DNA of 7,781 nt. It comes from Sphingobacteriales bacterium. Its GTDB lineage: Bacteria > Bacteroidota > Bacteroidia > Chitinophagales > Chitinophagaceae. Under the pieces are notes generated by a model. It saw nothing but the letters and a program-made list of their open reading frames with translations, did no database searches and was not told where the DNA came from. Made by a program: the position numbers and the translations under genes. The DNA is taken from NCBI GenBank assembly GCA_024640385.1, contig JAHEFC010000183.1:1-7781 (forward strand), written 5' to 3'. Positions 6,377-7,781 of this stretch are shown one piece after another. Positions within the stretch are counted from its first letter, which is position 1, and every line of letters starts with the position of its first letter.

Positions 6377-7246
6377 CTACGAATTATATTTCTTCTTCAG
6401 GTAACCCAGGGCCATGCCATAGGCTTCCGCTGCCAGTGCCTGGTCATATTTGGGGTTGCTGGGATTGGCAAATCCATGCACACCGTTGAAAATTTTATAA
6501 TCCAGCTTCTTACCCGCTTCCTTCATTTTAGCTGCAAAATCTTCAATGATCTCCTTAGTGATGTATTGCTCAGTGGCAAACAGACCTAACACATCACTAT
6601 TAAGCGTTTTCAGCTTCTCCACTTCCCTGACAGGCATTCCATAATACATTACGCAGCCGATGTTCTGCTGGCCCTCTAAAAGGGCTGATTTCAACGACCA
6701 GCCTCCGCCGAAGCACCAACCCACACTGGCGATCTTAGCTTTGTTACCGGCAAAACCAAGTCCTCCTTTTACAATGCTTTCCAGCCTTTCCTGTTTTACA
6801 CCTTGCATGATCTGACCTGCTTCTTTGGGATCGGCAGTTGATCTTCCGTCGTACATATCCAGCGCGAGCACGTTTACATTTCCTCCCAGGTCGTTATAAA
6901 ACTTATCTGCCTCTTTTTTGATCTGGTCGTTCAATCCCCACCATTCCTGGTATACAAACAACCATTTATCTGATTTCTTTTTTGATTTGATCAGGTACCC
7001 ACTGGCGTCAGTTCCATCAGGAGTGGAAAATTTTACCATTTCTCCCTGCGCCTGGTAGTTGATCTTGAGTGGCGAAAGATGCAGGGCCTGGAAAGCAGGA
7101 TCAGAAGCGAATACTGCCATATCATCGGGCTGATCCGTGGAATGACATATGATATACTCTCTTTCTTTGGGCGTATTGACCGGGCTTTTCACAATACCTA
7201 TAGTTACCATCAAAAATGTGATCACAGAGAAAAATACTTTGAACAT
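6377..7246 (-). CDS. Exported dienelactone hydrolase family protein
   Basis: An alpha/beta-hydrolase of the dienelactone hydrolase (DLH) family, 289 residues. Family members cleave esters or lactones with a cysteine nucleophile. Seen: an N-terminal hydrophobic signal (residues about 4-19), a spacer of about 50 residues, then the DLH domain. The domain has E101 in YQEWWGLN (the glutamate that contacts the nucleophile in ClcD), the elbow G176-W-C178-F-G-G-G with nucleophile C178, and H257 in GVHGFAN. The third triad member is odd. Where family members have an aspartate before the aromatic-I/V segment, this protein reads GLFATEQYIT, with E226 the only nearby acid. Bacterial DLH proteins of this length with signal peptides are common in Bacteroidota and their substrates are usually unknown, so a role in chloroaromatic breakdown should not be assumed. 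It is transcribed alone towards the bidirectional terminator and is convergent with the sulfatase operon. Confidence 0.92.
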   Translation of the reverse strand: MFKVFFSVITFLMVTIGIVKSPVNTPKEREYIICHSTDQPDDMAVFASDPAFQALHLSPLKINYQAQGEMVKFSTPDGTDASGYLIKSKKKSDKWLFVYQEWWGLNDQIKKEADKFYNDLGGNVNVLALDMYDGRSTADPKEAGQIMQGVKQERLESIVKGGLGFAGNKAKIASVGWCFGGGWSLKSALLEGQQNIGCVMYYGMPVREVEKLKTLNSDVLGLFATEQYITKEIIEDFAAKMKEAGKKLDYKIFNGVHGFANPSNPKYDQALAAEAYGMALGYLKKKYNS

Positions 7247-7345
7247 GCATTTAGAATTTTGAATGAGGGAACTTTTATCTACTCGATAACACTTAAATGG
7301 CGAATCAGTTCAGAACTAATTAAGAAAATACAATGACGCCTTTTA

Positions 7346-7377
7346 CTGCCACCTGCAACCTGCCACCTGCAACCTGC
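7346..7377. repeat. Tandem heptamer repeat CTGC(C/A)AC
   Basis: Four heptamers alternate CTGCCAC and CTGCAAC at 7346-7373, making two exact 14-base copies. A partial fifth unit (CTGC) follows, ending four bases before the stop codon of the S41 peptidase gene on the minus strand. The repeat lies in the 135-base gap upstream of the dienelactone hydrolase gene. It is not an inverted repeat and forms no evident hairpin. Similar CTGCAAC-type arrays are, to my recollection, common between genes in Bacteroidota; their function is unknown to me. Confidence 0.75.
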
Positions 7378-7381
7378 TATG

Positions 7382-7781
7382 CTACTTGCCATTGACGTCT
7401 TTCAATAAGGTTTCCACCGCAACCTTCAACTGCTGGTCAGTACCTTTTCCTATCCAGTCTACTTCATTTTCTACCAGGATGTCGGGCATAGCAGGCCCAA
7501 GTTCCTGGTTCTGATCGTTGACCTTGGTGAACCATCCCCTGCCCGGCAGCCTGACAAAAGATCCATCCATCAACTGGCGGCCCCCGGTTGATATCACAGA
7601 TCCATTGGTGGGCTGGCCTACCAGTTTGCCAATTCCCAGATTTTTATAGGCATGTGAGAAGATCTCCGCATTACTGTAGCTGCTTTCGTTGCACAGTGCA
7701 ATGGACGGCTTCATCCATGCCGCATAAACCAGGCGCTCTCCTGTAGGATAGTACTCCCGGAATTTCTTTTTGTCACGTTCA
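7382..7781 (-). CDS. S41 family (tricorn-like) peptidase, C-terminal fragment
   Basis: The C-terminal 132 residues of a serine protease. The frame stays open from the TAG-side end at 7382 to the window edge, so the start is outside; an internal ATG at 7714 is not the start. The fragment carries the catalytic block NESSYSNAEIF. The serine of S-N-A-E (residue 36 of the fragment) aligns with the nucleophile of S41 carboxyl-terminal and tricorn-type proteases (SxxE pattern). Then come GKLVGQPTNGSV, a STGGRQLMDGSFVRLPGRGWF segment and ELGPAMPDILVENEVDWIGKGTDQQL, which is the usual end of Bacteroidota tricorn-like peptidases (PD, then a GxDxQL helix). Such enzymes are typically around 1000 residues with beta-propeller and PDZ domains, none of which can be seen here. 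They degrade peptides; in Bacteroidota they are generally exported. Confidence 0.88.
   Translation of the reverse strand, partial: ERDKKKFREYYPTGERLVYAAWMKPSIALCNESSYSNAEIFSHAYKNLGIGKLVGQPTNGSVISTGGRQLMDGSFVRLPGRGWFTKVNDQNQELGPAMPDILVENEVDWIGKGTDQQLKVAVETLLKDVNGK

Noticed and set aside
1..7781. Possible defence system, prophage, insertion sequence or CRISPR array
   Set aside because: No transposase, integrase, nuclease, toxin or repeat-spacer pattern is present; every gene belongs to a metabolic or envelope-related family or is an ordinary exported protein.

Overview
The window looks like chromosomal DNA of a Bacteroidota bacterium, probably Chitinophagaceae or a near relative. This rests on inference from several signs: AT-rich leaders mostly without Shine-Dalgarno sequences, many exported proteins and lipoproteins, a tricorn-like S41 peptidase, a CTGC(A/C)AC heptamer repeat between genes, and moderate GC. 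No mobile element, CRISPR array, tRNA or rRNA gene was seen. No stretch longer than about 190 bases lacks a gene.

Layout from left to right. (1) The 3' part of a calcineurin-like metallophosphoesterase on the + strand (to 827) runs off the left edge. (2) It converges, with only 7 bases between stop codons, on a minus-strand pair: pfkB, a Pfk-2 type 6-phosphofructokinase (1553-2494), followed 25 bases later by an exported HExxH zinc metallopeptidase (835-1527). (3) A divergent intergenic region (about 2495-2692) holds a perfect 12-base palindrome and two small hairpins. (4) A plus-strand operon follows: a large type I arylsulfatase (2693-5095), a glycine-zipper envelope protein (5122-5676) and an NTF2/SnoaL-like lipoprotein (5687-6190). 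It ends in a U-tailed terminator at 6248-6301. (5) A second, bidirectional terminator at 6332-6365 separates this operon from a convergent minus-strand dienelactone hydrolase family protein (6377-7246). (6) Upstream of that gene lies a heptamer repeat, and then the C-terminal part of an S41 tricorn-like peptidase on the minus strand (7382 to the right edge).

The genes do not form one obvious pathway. pfkB is glycolytic and cytoplasmic. The sulfatase, the metallopeptidase, the dienelactone hydrolase homologue and the two small proteins carry export or lipoprotein signals, and the S41 enzyme belongs to a mostly exported group, so most products probably act in the periplasm or at the cell surface. 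The sulfatase is not accompanied by SusC/SusD or glycoside hydrolase genes within the window, so a polysaccharide-utilisation role is not supported here. I see no convincing novel defence or mobile system. The points most worth a second look are the altered triad acid of the dienelactone hydrolase, the unassigned gluzincin-like peptidase, the sulfatase operon's composition and start codon, and the intergenic repeat and palindrome.
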